NCBI GenBank assembly: GCA_963555705.1
Contig: OY743170.1
Span: 13,927,096-13,991,095 of the forward strand
DNA length: 64,000 nucleotides
Direction of reading: 5' to 3'
DNA from: Ligustrum vulgare
Lineage: Eukaryota > Streptophyta > Magnoliopsida > Lamiales > Oleaceae
Both the position numbers and the translations under genes were made by a program. This document shows, in pieces, positions 35,373 through 45,652 of the stretch (its first letter is position 1; each line of letters begins with the position of its first letter). The notes beneath the pieces are model-generated. The model was given only the letters and a program-made list of their open reading frames with translations, did no database searches and had not been told where the DNA came from.

Positions 35373-35530
35373 TGGCGGGTTGGCTGTTTGAAACCGTGGT
35401 TTTGATAATTCAAACCTTGGTTTAAAATTTTTCCAAATCGAACCAAACCATTTCACATTTAAAACCGAACCAAATTAAACCATTTATTGCAGTTTAGTTC
35501 GGTTTCACAGTTTATTTGTTCACAGCTACT
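35373..35530. mobile_element. hAT-like fragment
   Basis: Repeats of the type tttgaaaccgtggttt, aaaccgaaccaaa and agttcggtttcacagttt resemble the subterminal repeats of the hAT element at 17163-18096. Neither terminus is complete. Confidence 0.45.
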
Positions 35531-35599
35531 TTGTTGTGTGTAAGAGAAAATGAAGATTCCTCTTATGAAAAATCATCCTCTTATTTTGAAATATTTGTT

Positions 35600-36715
35600 A
35601 TATGGTAGGGACGACATAATTAAAAATTTCGTAGAGAACATTTGGACATATAATATGATGTTTTCGTACACTTCTACGGGAGAATATATAATGGGCTGAA
35701 TGATGGTAGATGGCTTACGGTCTTTAGATTACATGGTCAAAATTGCCATAATATTGGGAGTCCGTTTCCTAATGTCGGTTCAGCTTCGTAATTTGCTCAG
35801 CTTTACATTGTTGATAATGCGAATGTGGTTGAAAGTAGAAAAAGGGTCGTGGTGTATGTATTATGTATTTATTGCTTATATTTTATATCGTTTACAGATA
35901 ATTTTGTTGTGATAGTCTAAAATTTAATTTATGTCTTTTAATTTCCCTCAATAGGAGTGAATCACTCAATTCAATGTTGCATGCTTGTATAGTTTCTAAT
36001 TTGAAGGATATGCTAGACAAATATAAAAAATTGGTAATGCAGTTTGGATCGGTTAGAGAAAAGATGGTCGATAAAAACACTTCAAATTTAAGATTTATAC
36101 TCATTGGTCGGTGGGCGACCGATGACAGACGATATGATTTGCCTGTTGTCGATGAAATTACTGGATTGATTGCCGGTGGATTTTGATACACAACATGGAC
36201 ACATGGATATTATTATTTTTCCACGTGGTGGACTATTGCAGAGGATAAGTGAAGTGCATCCTCTTTATTTGACTTTGCAGTATTCATTGCTCTTTCCGAA
36301 AAATATTGATCATACACAGGGATTGTGCAATGGAACAAGGTTGATAGTTACAAAATTTGACGACCATGTTCTAGAAGGTCAAATTCTTTCTGGCAGCAAT
36401 GCAAGTCACAAGTTCTTTATTCCTAAGACGTTGTCAAGCCCTTCTGATTCTAGGATACCATTAGATTTCAAAGAAGACAATTTTCATTGATAGTGTCATA
36501 TGTCATAACTATCAATAAGAATCAGGAACAACCACTCTCACATGTGAGACTTTTTCTTAAACGACTGGTGTTTACACATGGACAACTTTATGTTGCGATT
36601 TATATGGTGACAAATCGTTCCGGATTAAAGATGTTGATTTGTAATAAGAATGGAAGACTAACAAAATTAACAAAAAATATTGTGTACAAAGAAGTATTCC
36701 AAAATTTGTAATCAT
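35600..36715 (+). pseudogene. Helitron replicase fragment, copy 2 (internally deleted Rep-helicase)
   Basis: The plus strand shows an N-terminal segment like the Helitron_like_N domain ('AQLYIVDNANVV', about 35795-35835), then an intron with an 'ag' acceptor near 35955. Next come 'MLHACIVSNLKDMLDKYKKL', 'DLPVVDEITGLI' and 'LLQRISEVHPLYLTLQYSLL' (to about 36295). The frame then passes directly to the helicase C-terminus: 'HTQGLCNGTRLIVTKF', 'VLEGQILSG' and, after a shift, 'FTHGQLYVAIYMVT' (36300-36710). Known Helitron proteins have the Rep nuclease and the helicase motor between these parts; both are missing. A 3' terminus follows at 36824-36852. Confidence 0.8.
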
Positions 36716-36823
36716 AAAAAACTAATAAATGATGATCTTCTCTCTTATTTGCGAAATTTATTTATTTTATCTAAAGAATTCATCTAATTTCACTTTGAAT
36801 TATCTTTATTCCTAAACGTTTCT

Positions 36824-36852
36824 TCCCGTGCATCGTACGAGTGATTCACTAG
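36824..36852 (+). mobile_element. Helitron-like 3' terminus (plus orientation)
   Basis: CCGTGCATCGTACGAG hairpin (CGTGC-ATC-GTACG), then tgattcactag and T. The last bases (tgattcactagt) nearly equal those of the terminus at 22524 (tgatgcactagt), so they belong to one family. It closes the replicase fragment 35600-36715. Confidence 0.7.
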
Positions 36853-37675
36853 TTCGGAAAGAAAATTCTACTGTTGACTTTAAAAAGTATTTCTATTTCG
36901 TGGTCAACAATTATGAAGTTAATATAGTAAGTCTCTGCTCTTTAACGCAATAATCATAATTTATAAATCAATTTATAAACAAGTCGTCTCCGTTTGGTAA
37001 CACTATTTAGTTTATAAACTTGTTTATTTACGATTTTGAGGTAAAAGTAATGGTTGAAAATTGAAGAGAGAAAATGTGTATGATTAAAAAGTGGCTTGAG
37101 AAATTATGTAATTTATAAACATATTTATAAACAAAAAATATTCTTTTACCAAACGGATGCTAATTTGAATTTCTTTATTTTAGTAGTTAATATAAATAGT
37201 ATTTTGGAGCTTATTTTTAAATGTTGATTCTAATAAAGAATATCTTTAATTTAGAGAACCTCTTGGAAATGCTCTTATACTTTTTTAACCATAAGTTTTA
37301 ATGTTTTTATCTGGCAATAAATTTTTTGGATAATTTCTTATAGTAATTCAAAATTAGCAATGTCAATGAATCAATCTTCTATATTTCTCACGAAATTGCA
37401 GTGACCAACACATAATATTTTTGTTTGAATTGAAAAATTTCGAAACAGAATTCACAACCTAAAGTCAAAACATCAAATCAAATACAATAATATAATAAGT
37501 AAAAGAAAATAATGTTCTTAGAGCGCGTATTTGCGCACACACATTTATATACAAGTACACAGGTATCCAAACATGCATTATTCGACAAACCAAAGAGAGG
37601 TTGAACACACACGAAATATTTTCTTTACGCAAATTGAGCTTTTGATCCCCACAACGAAAAATTCAACATAATATT
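36853..37675. other. Intergenic with a MITE-like inverted repeat
   Basis: Positions 36987-37160 are bounded by tccgtttggtaa and ttaccaaacgga with an AT-rich core, as in small MITEs; no clear duplication was found. The remainder up to the GH1 stop codon shows nothing coding and may hold the gene's 3' untranslated region. Confidence 0.5.
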
Positions 37676-38703
37676 TCAGAACAAAAGAAAGCGCTTCTTG
37701 TCATGCGTCTTTATCTTAACCTGCTTCTTGACCTTCTTCTCATTCATGAAATTCGTCCACCATATAGCAGAGCTTTTCGGAAACCTTCCTAACTGTTTAT
37801 TCTCAAAATCTACATGAATAATGCCAAACCTAACGGTGTAACCATCGGCCCACTCAAAATTATCGAACATCGACCATATGTAATATGCCTTCACACGAAT
37901 ACCGTGGCTGAAGATGAAAGTGAAATTATGAACATTTATTCTATTACAAGAATAGTCAATTAATTTTACAATTTACTATTTAGGTCGATTCCATAATTTT
38001 ATGAATTATGACTTACTCCAATGCTTTTTTAAGTTGGACAAGGTGGTCATGGTGAGACCTAACCCTCATATCATCAAATCGAGCTTCTGCAACTGTTGTT
38101 TTAGTGTTTAATTCATCCACCCCTGAATAAATTTAAATTAGTATTGATAAATAATACACAAACTATCTTGCTATAGAAAATGTCTAACTACATGTTATGA
38201 ATTTACCATTCTCCGTGATGTAAATGATGGGATTATTGTATCTTTCTTTTAAATGATTCAAGAGCTTGTAAAGCCCTTCTGGAACAATGAACAACCAACT
38301 CGAACCAGCCTAGTAAAATCAAGAACATTAAAGTTATATTAGAAACTTGTCTATAAGCATTAATGATGTAGAAAAATTGCTGAATGTATTGAGGAACAAT
38401 TGGACCAAAAAAGGAGAAAATCATAATTACAGATTTGGAGTTCGAGCTCATATTTGAGCCCATATTACATTTTCTGAAAGGAAACGACGAGCGAAAACAT
38501 CTTTTTAATATTTTACTGTTAATTATGTCATTTAGCCCTTGTTTGAGCCGCATTATTTGAAAAAAATGGTTTTTTAAACATTAAATCTTAACCATCTATT
38601 TTAGTTAAACCTACAATATTTGACTTTTAAAAAAAAAAATTAACCACACATTCTCCCAAAAATACTATTTAAAATCATATTATTTTTCAAATAATGGGGC
38701 TCA

Positions 38704-39211
38704 TGTTAGGAAAGGCGTGGATCGCGTTGGTCAACAAGTATAGTGGAATTGAGAAAATGCGGTAAAAATGGAACACAAGTATTTACGTGGTTCACCAATA
38801 ATGGCTACGTCCACGGGTAAATATAGGAGGATTTCACTATAGTAGGAGAATTACAACAACCTTCTCTCTAAATACAAGGAGATAATAATATTTAACCTCT
38901 CTTGTAATAGGAGAAAACAAAGTAGAAAAATACTTAGGAGAAAACAATCTATTTCTCTCTAATATTTCTCACTACTCACAAATTTCTCTCTACTACTTTC
39001 ACTCTCTATTTTCCTCTCTACTTGGTGCATTTTCCATTGAGGTTTTGCCCTCTATTTATAGGGAAAGTTTGGACAAAAAATCAACAATGGATGGAAGAAA
39101 AATAGGTGTGAACATAGACTAGATTGTAGGCTAAATTTGTGGGCTATTGGTGGCTTACCAAATTCAACAAAATTGGCTCACCAAATTCAACAAATGGCTT
39201 TATTTTCCACA
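38704..39211 (-). repeat. 3' LTR of copia-1
   Basis: 508 bp. The putative TATA box (ctataaatag on the minus strand) is at about 39052-39061. Near-identical to 43388-43895 and to 45075-45584. Confidence 0.95.
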
Positions 39212-39279
39212 TTTCTCCCACTTAAAGTCACTTTTGTTTCAACTTGCCATCCTTCCCACACTTGCCATTCTCATGCTGC

Positions 39280-42200
39280 TTATGCTTCTGCTAGGCCGAT
39301 AGAGGATCGGCTCCATGTGAACTTATCAGTGTTGATCGGCTTTGTGAACATATCCGCTAGGTTGTCCTCCGTATGGATCTTCTGGATATCCACACTTCCT
39401 TCTTCCACCTTCTCTCGTACAAAGTGATATTGTACTCTAATATGTTTCGTCCTTGGATGAAATGCTGGATTCTTTGCTAAGTGCAAAGCACTCTGACTAT
39501 CACAAAATAGAGAAATCTTCTCTTGTTTGTGTCCGAGTTCTTCCATTAACATTTGCAACCATATTGCCTCTTTGATAGCTTGTGTAGCCGCCACATATTC
39601 TGCTTCCGTCGTAGAAGTAGCCACGATAGACTGCAGTTTTGAACCCCAGCTTACAGCTCCTCCAGCAAGAGTAAACACATATCCAGTGGTGGACTTACTT
39701 TTATCAGGATCACCTGCATAATCTGAATCTACATAGCCTCTAACATTAAATTTTGATCCTCCATAGCATAATGCAACATTTGAGGTACCCTTGACATATC
39801 TTAGGATCCTCTTCACCATATTCCAATGCTCTCTACCAGGATTTGCCATATATCGACTGACCGCTCCCACTGCTTGTGCAATGTCTGGTCTTGTACAGAT
39901 CATAGCAAACATTAGGCTACCCACTGCTGATGCATACGGTACTCGAGACATCTCCATCCTCTCTGCTTCACTGCTAGGACTCATACTTGAGGATAACTTG
40001 AAATTAATAAGAAGAGGGGTAGAAATTGGCTTACAATCTTGCATATTGAAGCGTCGCAAGATTTTCTTCAAGTAGTTCTTCTGACTAAGCCAAATCTTCC
40101 TATTATTTCTGTCTCGGTGAATTTGCATCCCTAGAATCTTGTTTGCGGTTCCCAAGTCCTTCATTTCAAACTCCCTAGCCAACTGTGCCTTCAAATCTTT
40201 GAGACAATCTTTGTTGGGGCCTGCTACCAACATGTCGTCAACATACAACAGCAAGATAATGAAATTACTATCACCAAATCTCTTGCAATAAGCACAAGGA
40301 TCTGCACTAAGTCTGTTGTATCCAAGGCTCATGATGAAGGAATCAAATCTCTTATACCAACACCTCGGCGCCTGTTTGAGACCGTATAGAGATTTGTTCA
40401 ACCTGCAAACCAAGTTCTCTTTTCCTTTTTCTTCAAAACCTTCTGGTTGGAGCATATAAATTTCTTCTTCAAGCTCACCATGAAGAAATGCAGTTTTCAC
40501 ATCTAACTGCTCCAGGTGCAAGTCTAATGTAGCACACATCGCCAATAATACTCGAATTGTCGTGAGTCGAACAACAGGAGAGAATATTTCGTTGAAGTCA
40601 ATGCCTTCTTTCTGAGCATATCCCTTTACCACCAGTCTAGCACGATACCGCTCCACTTGGTTATTTCCATCACGTTTGATCTTGTAGACCCATTTATTTC
40701 CAATGGCTTTCCTTCCTTGTGGTAGCGAAACAAGATCCCATGTCTTATTTTTATGAAGAGCCTCAATTTCTTCCTGCATAGCTTCCATCCACTGCGAAAC
40801 TTCTTGACTATTTAAAGCCTCATGGAAAGTTGATGGCTCTCCATCCTCCGTCAGTAGACAGTATGCAACATTGCTCTCCATAATGTACTCAGAGTGCCAA
40901 GCTGGTTCTCTCCTCTCCCGAGTTGATCGTCTGATTTCAGGAACTGTAAACTCAGCTTGTTCTCCTTCTTCATGCTCCGGTACTGCTTCAGAAGAATCCC
41001 AGACTTCTTGTTCTTCTCTATTTTCAACTTCAACTTCAACCGTAGTAGTTTCTGGCTCTTTTAAAGTGCTATCATTTTCTTGTACCTTGCCTTCCGTGAA
41101 TATCACGTCTCTGCTGATTATCACCTTGTGGGCAGTGGGATCCCACAGGCGGTACCCCTTGATTCCATCAGCATACCCCAAGAAAATGCATTTTCTGGAT
41201 TTTGAATCCAACTTTGATGTTTCCTGGGCATTGTACATAACGTACACAGGACTTCCAAAGACATGTAAGTGAGAATAATCGGCTGGCTTCCCTGTACACA
41301 TCTCCATCGGCGTCTTCAGATCAATCACGGTTGATGGTGACCGGTTGATCACATAACAGGCGGTTTTGACTGCTTCAGCCCAAAATGATTTAGCTAACCC
41401 TGCAGTTCTCAACATTGCTCTCGTTCTTTCTAACAATGTTCTGTTCATCCGCTCTGCCACTCCATTTTGTTGTGGAGTATATGCCGTCGTGAAATGTCTT
41501 TTAATACCTTCTTGTTGACAAAAAATATTAAATTCATTACCAGTATATTCTCCTCCATTGTCCGTCCTCAAACACTTGATCTTCTTCTCAGATTCAAGTT
41601 CTACCCGCGCTTTGTAGATTTTGAAGACTTCGAACACATCAGCCTTCTTCTTGATTGGATACACCCAACATCTCCTGGAGTAATCATCAATAAAAGATAC
41701 AAAATATTTTGCACCTCCTAGGGACATAACCGGTGCTTGCCAAACATCAGAATGAACCAATTCCAAGATAGCTTTACTTCTAGTAGTAGAAGTGCTAAAC
41801 TTCAATCTGTGCTGCTTACTAGTGACACAATTCTCACAAAAGGGTAATGATACCTTTTTGAGCCCTGGAAGAAGATCTTGTTCAGAGAGAATTTTCAAAC
41901 CACGTTCAGACATGTGGCTAAGTTTTCGGTGCCACATCATTGTTAATTCTTCTACTGAACCTGCCGATGCAACAGATGCTTCTCCTTCTTGTAGAGTATC
42001 TCCTTTAAGCATGTACAGGTTTGCAGCTATCTTTTCTGCTTTCATCACCACAAGCGCGCCTTTGACTATTTTCATAGTCCCATCTTGAACATGGGTTTTG
42101 CACCCAATACTATCTAGTTGTCCCAAAGACAATAGATTTTTCTTCAAGCCCTTTACGTGCCGAACCTCCTTGATAGTGCAAATTGTACCATCATACATTT

Positions 42201-43218
42201 TTAATTTGATAGTACCAATACCAACGATCTCCAAAGCATGATCATTTCCCATAAACACTGAACCTCCTGAGATGTGTTCATATTGATGGAACCATTCTCT
42301 CCTTGGTGTCATGTGCCATGTCGCTCCTGAATCGATGAGCCAGACATCGGTGAAATGCTTTCTGCCTTCAACAACAGTTGTTGCCTCGCTGTATAAAATT
42401 TCGCCATCATATGAGGTGCTTGCTACACAACCCTGAGCTTTTGGTATCTCATGTGCCTTCCCTTTGGCTTCTTCATTCCTCTTAAGACTCCAACAATCCC
42501 TTTTTAAGTGCCCTTTCTTGCCACAGTAATGACACTTGGCATTCTTCTTACTTCTGGATTTAGATCTACCTTGGGTATGACTCCCACTGGGGCCACGTTC
42601 CGTTGATCTCCCTCTCATCATCGTCAAGGCTTCCGCCTGCTGTGAACTAGATAGTCCGTCCTCCTTGTTCTTGCGCCGACTTTCCTCTTCAAGAACCGCA
42701 GCTGCAATATCATCGAAGACTAGATCTTCTATGTTGTTAGTTAAGTTGATGATGAGTTGATCATACGAATCTGGTAGACTTTGAAGTAGAATTTCAGCAC
42801 GTTCGCCTGCCTCTATTTTATGGCCCATTGATGTGAGCTGTGAAAATAGAGTGTTGAGGGTGTTGATGTGGTCTGTCACTGTAGTTGACTCCATCATCCG
42901 AAGGGTGTAAAGCTGTCTCTTTAAGAAAATTTTGTTGTGCAATGATTTGGCCTCGTATAGCTTCGTTAGGGTGTCCCATATCTCATTTGCTGTTTTCTTT
43001 TTCGCCACACTTGACAATACTCCATCAGCAAGTGCTAAGTGCAGATTAGCAATTGCATTGCTATCCATCTCGTTCCACTTGTCATCGTCAGTGATATCCG
43101 CGGGTCTCTCTCCAATTGCCGCCAAACAGTTATCTTTTCTCAAAAATGCTTTTATTCTCATTTTCCATAACGAGAAATTGTTCCCATTGAACTTTTCAAC
43201 CTCATACTTTGCTGCCAT
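39280..43218 (-). CDS. Copia gag-pol polyprotein, intact (copia-1)
   Basis: I chose Met at 43218 (MAAKYEVEKFNG...), the usual family start. The frame is open 39 codons further upstream but crosses a poly-A run and the PBS-side leader. It is about 1312 residues with no stop. Domains: gag (UBN2-like) 1-220; CCHC knuckle CHYCGKKGHLKRDC near 228; protease 'LIDSGATWHM' near 291; integrase with 'MWHRKLSHMSERG', 'HSDVW', 'LRTDNGGEY' and 'TPQQNGVAERMNRT'; RT with catalytic YVDDM near 991; RNase H with 'STTEAEYVAA' near 1205 and 'EDNLADMFTKP' near the end. The order integrase before RT defines Ty1/copia. All key motifs look intact. Confidence 0.95.
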   Translation of the reverse strand: MAAKYEVEKFNGNNFSLWKMRIKAFLRKDNCLAAIGERPADITDDDKWNEMDSNAIANLHLALADGVLSSVAKKKTANEIWDTLTKLYEAKSLHNKIFLKRQLYTLRMMESTTVTDHINTLNTLFSQLTSMGHKIEAGERAEILLQSLPDSYDQLIINLTNNIEDLVFDDIAAAVLEEESRRKNKEDGLSSSQQAEALTMMRGRSTERGPSGSHTQGRSKSRSKKNAKCHYCGKKGHLKRDCWSLKRNEEAKGKAHEIPKAQGCVASTSYDGEILYSEATTVVEGRKHFTDVWLIDSGATWHMTPRREWFHQYEHISGGSVFMGNDHALEIVGIGTIKLKMYDGTICTIKEVRHVKGLKKNLLSLGQLDSIGCKTHVQDGTMKIVKGALVVMKAEKIAANLYMLKGDTLQEGEASVASAGSVEELTMMWHRKLSHMSERGLKILSEQDLLPGLKKVSLPFCENCVTSKQHRLKFSTSTTRSKAILELVHSDVWQAPVMSLGGAKYFVSFIDDYSRRCWVYPIKKKADVFEVFKIYKARVELESEKKIKCLRTDNGGEYTGNEFNIFCQQEGIKRHFTTAYTPQQNGVAERMNRTLLERTRAMLRTAGLAKSFWAEAVKTACYVINRSPSTVIDLKTPMEMCTGKPADYSHLHVFGSPVYVMYNAQETSKLDSKSRKCIFLGYADGIKGYRLWDPTAHKVIISRDVIFTEGKVQENDSTLKEPETTTVEVEVENREEQEVWDSSEAVPEHEEGEQAEFTVPEIRRSTRERREPAWHSEYIMESNVAYCLLTEDGEPSTFHEALNSQEVSQWMEAMQEEIEALHKNKTWDLVSLPQGRKAIGNKWVYKIKRDGNNQVERYRARLVVKGYAQKEGIDFNEIFSPVVRLTTIRVLLAMCATLDLHLEQLDVKTAFLHGELEEEIYMLQPEGFEEKGKENLVCRLNKSLYGLKQAPRCWYKRFDSFIMSLGYNRLSADPCAYCKRFGDSNFIILLLYVDDMLVAGPNKDCLKDLKAQLAREFEMKDLGTANKILGMQIHRDRNNRKIWLSQKNYLKKILRRFNMQDCKPISTPLLINFKLSSSMSPSSEAERMEMSRVPYASAVGSLMFAMICTRPDIAQAVGAVSRYMANPGREHWNMVKRILRYVKGTSNVALCYGGSKFNVRGYVDSDYAGDPDKSKSTTGYVFTLAGGAVSWGSKLQSIVATSTTEAEYVAATQAIKEAIWLQMLMEELGHKQEKISLFCDSQSALHLAKNPAFHPRTKHIRVQYHFVREKVEEGSVDIQKIHTEDNLADMFTKPINTDKFTWSRSSIGLAEA

Positions 43219-43387
43219 TTTTTTTTTTTTTTTGTTCACGACTTGGTAATAATACCGAGTGATAGTGAACACCAATCCTACGCAAAACAATCTCAAGAAA
43301 TCTTTTCTGATGTGGAAGATCAGACAAAGCTGCAACCACAGAGCATACTAAGAATTTCAAAAGATGTAACCAGGCTCTGATACCACT

Positions 43388-43895
43388 TGTTAGGAAAGGC
43401 GTGGATCGCGTTGGTCAACAAGTATAGTGGAATTGAGAAAATGCGGTAAAAATGGAACACAAGTATTTACGTGGTTCACCAATAATGGCTACGTCCACGG
43501 GCAAGTATAGGAGGATTTCACTATAGTAGGAGAATTACAACAACCTTCTCTCTAAATACAAGGAGATAACAATATTTAACCTCTCTTGTAATAGGAGAAA
43601 ACAAAGTAGAAAAATACTTAGGAGAAAACAATCTATTTCTCTCTAATATTTCTCACTACTCACAAATTTCTCTCTACTACTTTCACTCTCTATTTTCCTC
43701 TCTACTTGGTGCATTTTTCATTGAGGTTTTGCCCTCTATTTATAGGGAAAGTTTGGACAAAAAATCAACAATGGATGGAAGAAAAATAGGTGTGAACATA
43801 GACTAGATTGTAGGCTAAATTTGTGGGCTATTGGTGGCTTACCAAATTCAACAAAGTTGGCTCACCAAATTCAACAAATAGCTTTATTTTCCACA
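43388..43895 (-). repeat. 5' LTR of copia-1
   Basis: Adjacent to the PBS. TATA-like ctataaatag at about 43736-43745. Ends at the GCTCA duplication inside the MITE. Confidence 0.95.
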
Positions 43896-44177
43896 GCTCA
43901 AATAGGGGCTTAGTTTATTTCAATTTCTTTGAGTTTATTTCTCATTTCTGGTGAATTCCAGAATTCGTATTTCTTTTAAAGATTTTGCATGAATTCCTTG
44001 ATTTGCACCGCGTCGATTAAGAAAGTAATCGTAAAATAAGTCATGTAGTTTATTAAGCAGCCTATTTTTACATGATAATGCACACACCTGTTCACCTATC
44101 GGCGTCCCATCACGTTCAGCTACATGGTATTGAGAGAGTGAGAACCACATTAAAAGTGTAGTGACATAAAAAGTTTA

Positions 44178-44495
<318 letters not shown>

Positions 44496-45074
44496 TCACT
44501 TAAATTCTATAGAATTGATTAGTCAAGTGAATGCAATGAAATATGATTAACAATAACAAAAGAAAAAATTGTTGAGTAACTAGAATATCGAGGTTTTTTG
44601 TCGTCAAATATTCATTGATATATATGAATACAAAATAAATAGAAAAAATTAAAAAAAAAAAGCCTATTAATTTATTAATAAAATGACAAACAAATAAAAA
44701 GTTAGTTCTAACTGTACTTAACCTCTATTTGGTAAAACGTTTATAAACGATTGTTTAAAAATAACAATGTGTCAACATTTCAAAAAAATAGAGGTACTTA
44801 CCATCCCAATGAAAAATCAACAGCCCTTGAAGCAGCCTCTTTATCAGTTGTTGTATTATTGAGTGGCTCGTACCATGCTGTGACATTTGTGACTCCTATC
44901 TTGCCTCCTTGAATTTTCTTTAAAAATGTATTTACATAAACTATTACAAAAACTCAAAAGTGAAAAGAATTTCTTACATAACGTTAAAAATGAGAAACCT
45001 GAAAATTTTTCTTGTATATATCAACCGCTACTGCATGAGCAAGAATCAAATGATGTGCAACAATATAAGGTTCT

Positions 45075-45584
45075 TGTTAGGAAAGGCGTGGATCGCGTTG
45101 GTCAACAAGTATAGTGGAATTGAGAAAATGCGGTTAAAATGGAACACAAGTATTTACGTGGTTCACCAATAATGGCTACGTCCACGGGCAAGTATAGGAG
45201 GATTTCACTATAGTAGGAGAATTACAACAACCTTCTCTCTAAATACAAGGAGATAACAATATTTAACCTCTCTTGTAATAGGAGAAAACAAAGTAGGAAA
45301 TTACTTAGGAGAAAACAATTTATTTCTCTCTAATTTTCTCTCTACTCACAAATGTTTCTCTCTACTATTTTCACTCTCTATTTTCCTCTCTACTTGGTGC
45401 ATTTTCCATTGAGGTTTTGCCCTCTATTTATAGGGAAAGTTTGGACAAAAAAATCAACAATGGATGGAAGAAAAATAGGTGTGAACATAGACTAGATTGT
45501 AGGCTAAATTTGTGGGCTATTGGTGGCTTACCAAATTCAACAAAGTTGGCTCACCAAATTCAACAAATGGCTTTATTTTCCACA
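45075..45584 (-). repeat. 3' LTR of copia-2
   Basis: 510 bp, nearly identical to the copia-1 LTRs. It abuts the GH1 exon piece ending at 45074. Confidence 0.93.
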
Positions 45585-45652
45585 TTTCTCCCACTTAAAG
45601 TCACTTTTGTTTCAACCTGCCATCCTTCCCACACTTGCCATTCTCATGTTGC

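Larger units (their letters stand above)
38704..43895 (-). mobile_element. Complete Ty1/copia element, copia-1
   Basis: Two 508-bp LTRs (38704-39211, 43388-43895) with TGTTAGG...TCCACA ends and a perfect duplication GCTCA (38699-38703, 43896-43900). The PBS (TGGTATCAGAGCC on the minus strand, about 43374-43386), polypurine tract (aagtgggagaaa, 39212-39224) and one uninterrupted gag-pol frame are all present. LTRs differ at about six positions seen by eye, so insertion is fairly recent. It may still be functional. Confidence 0.95.
38535..43909. mobile_element. Tourist/PIF-Harbinger-like MITE in the GH1 intron, split by copia-1
   Basis: Left end gcccttgtttgagcc at 38535. The right end ggggctca... 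resumes after the copia insertion as aataggggc at 43901-43909. Ends are inverted repeats, and the 3-bp duplication TTA is perfect (38532-38534, 43910-43912), as expected for PIF/Harbinger MITEs. Without the copia element and one GCTCA copy it would be about 178 bp. Confidence 0.8.

Noticed and set aside
39527..43249. Several plus-strand frames antisense to copia-1 (also 45900-48461 for copia-2 and 51614-55150 for copia-3)
   Set aside because: They are shadows of the long gag-pol frames on the other strand, and the same shadows recur in the sibling element.
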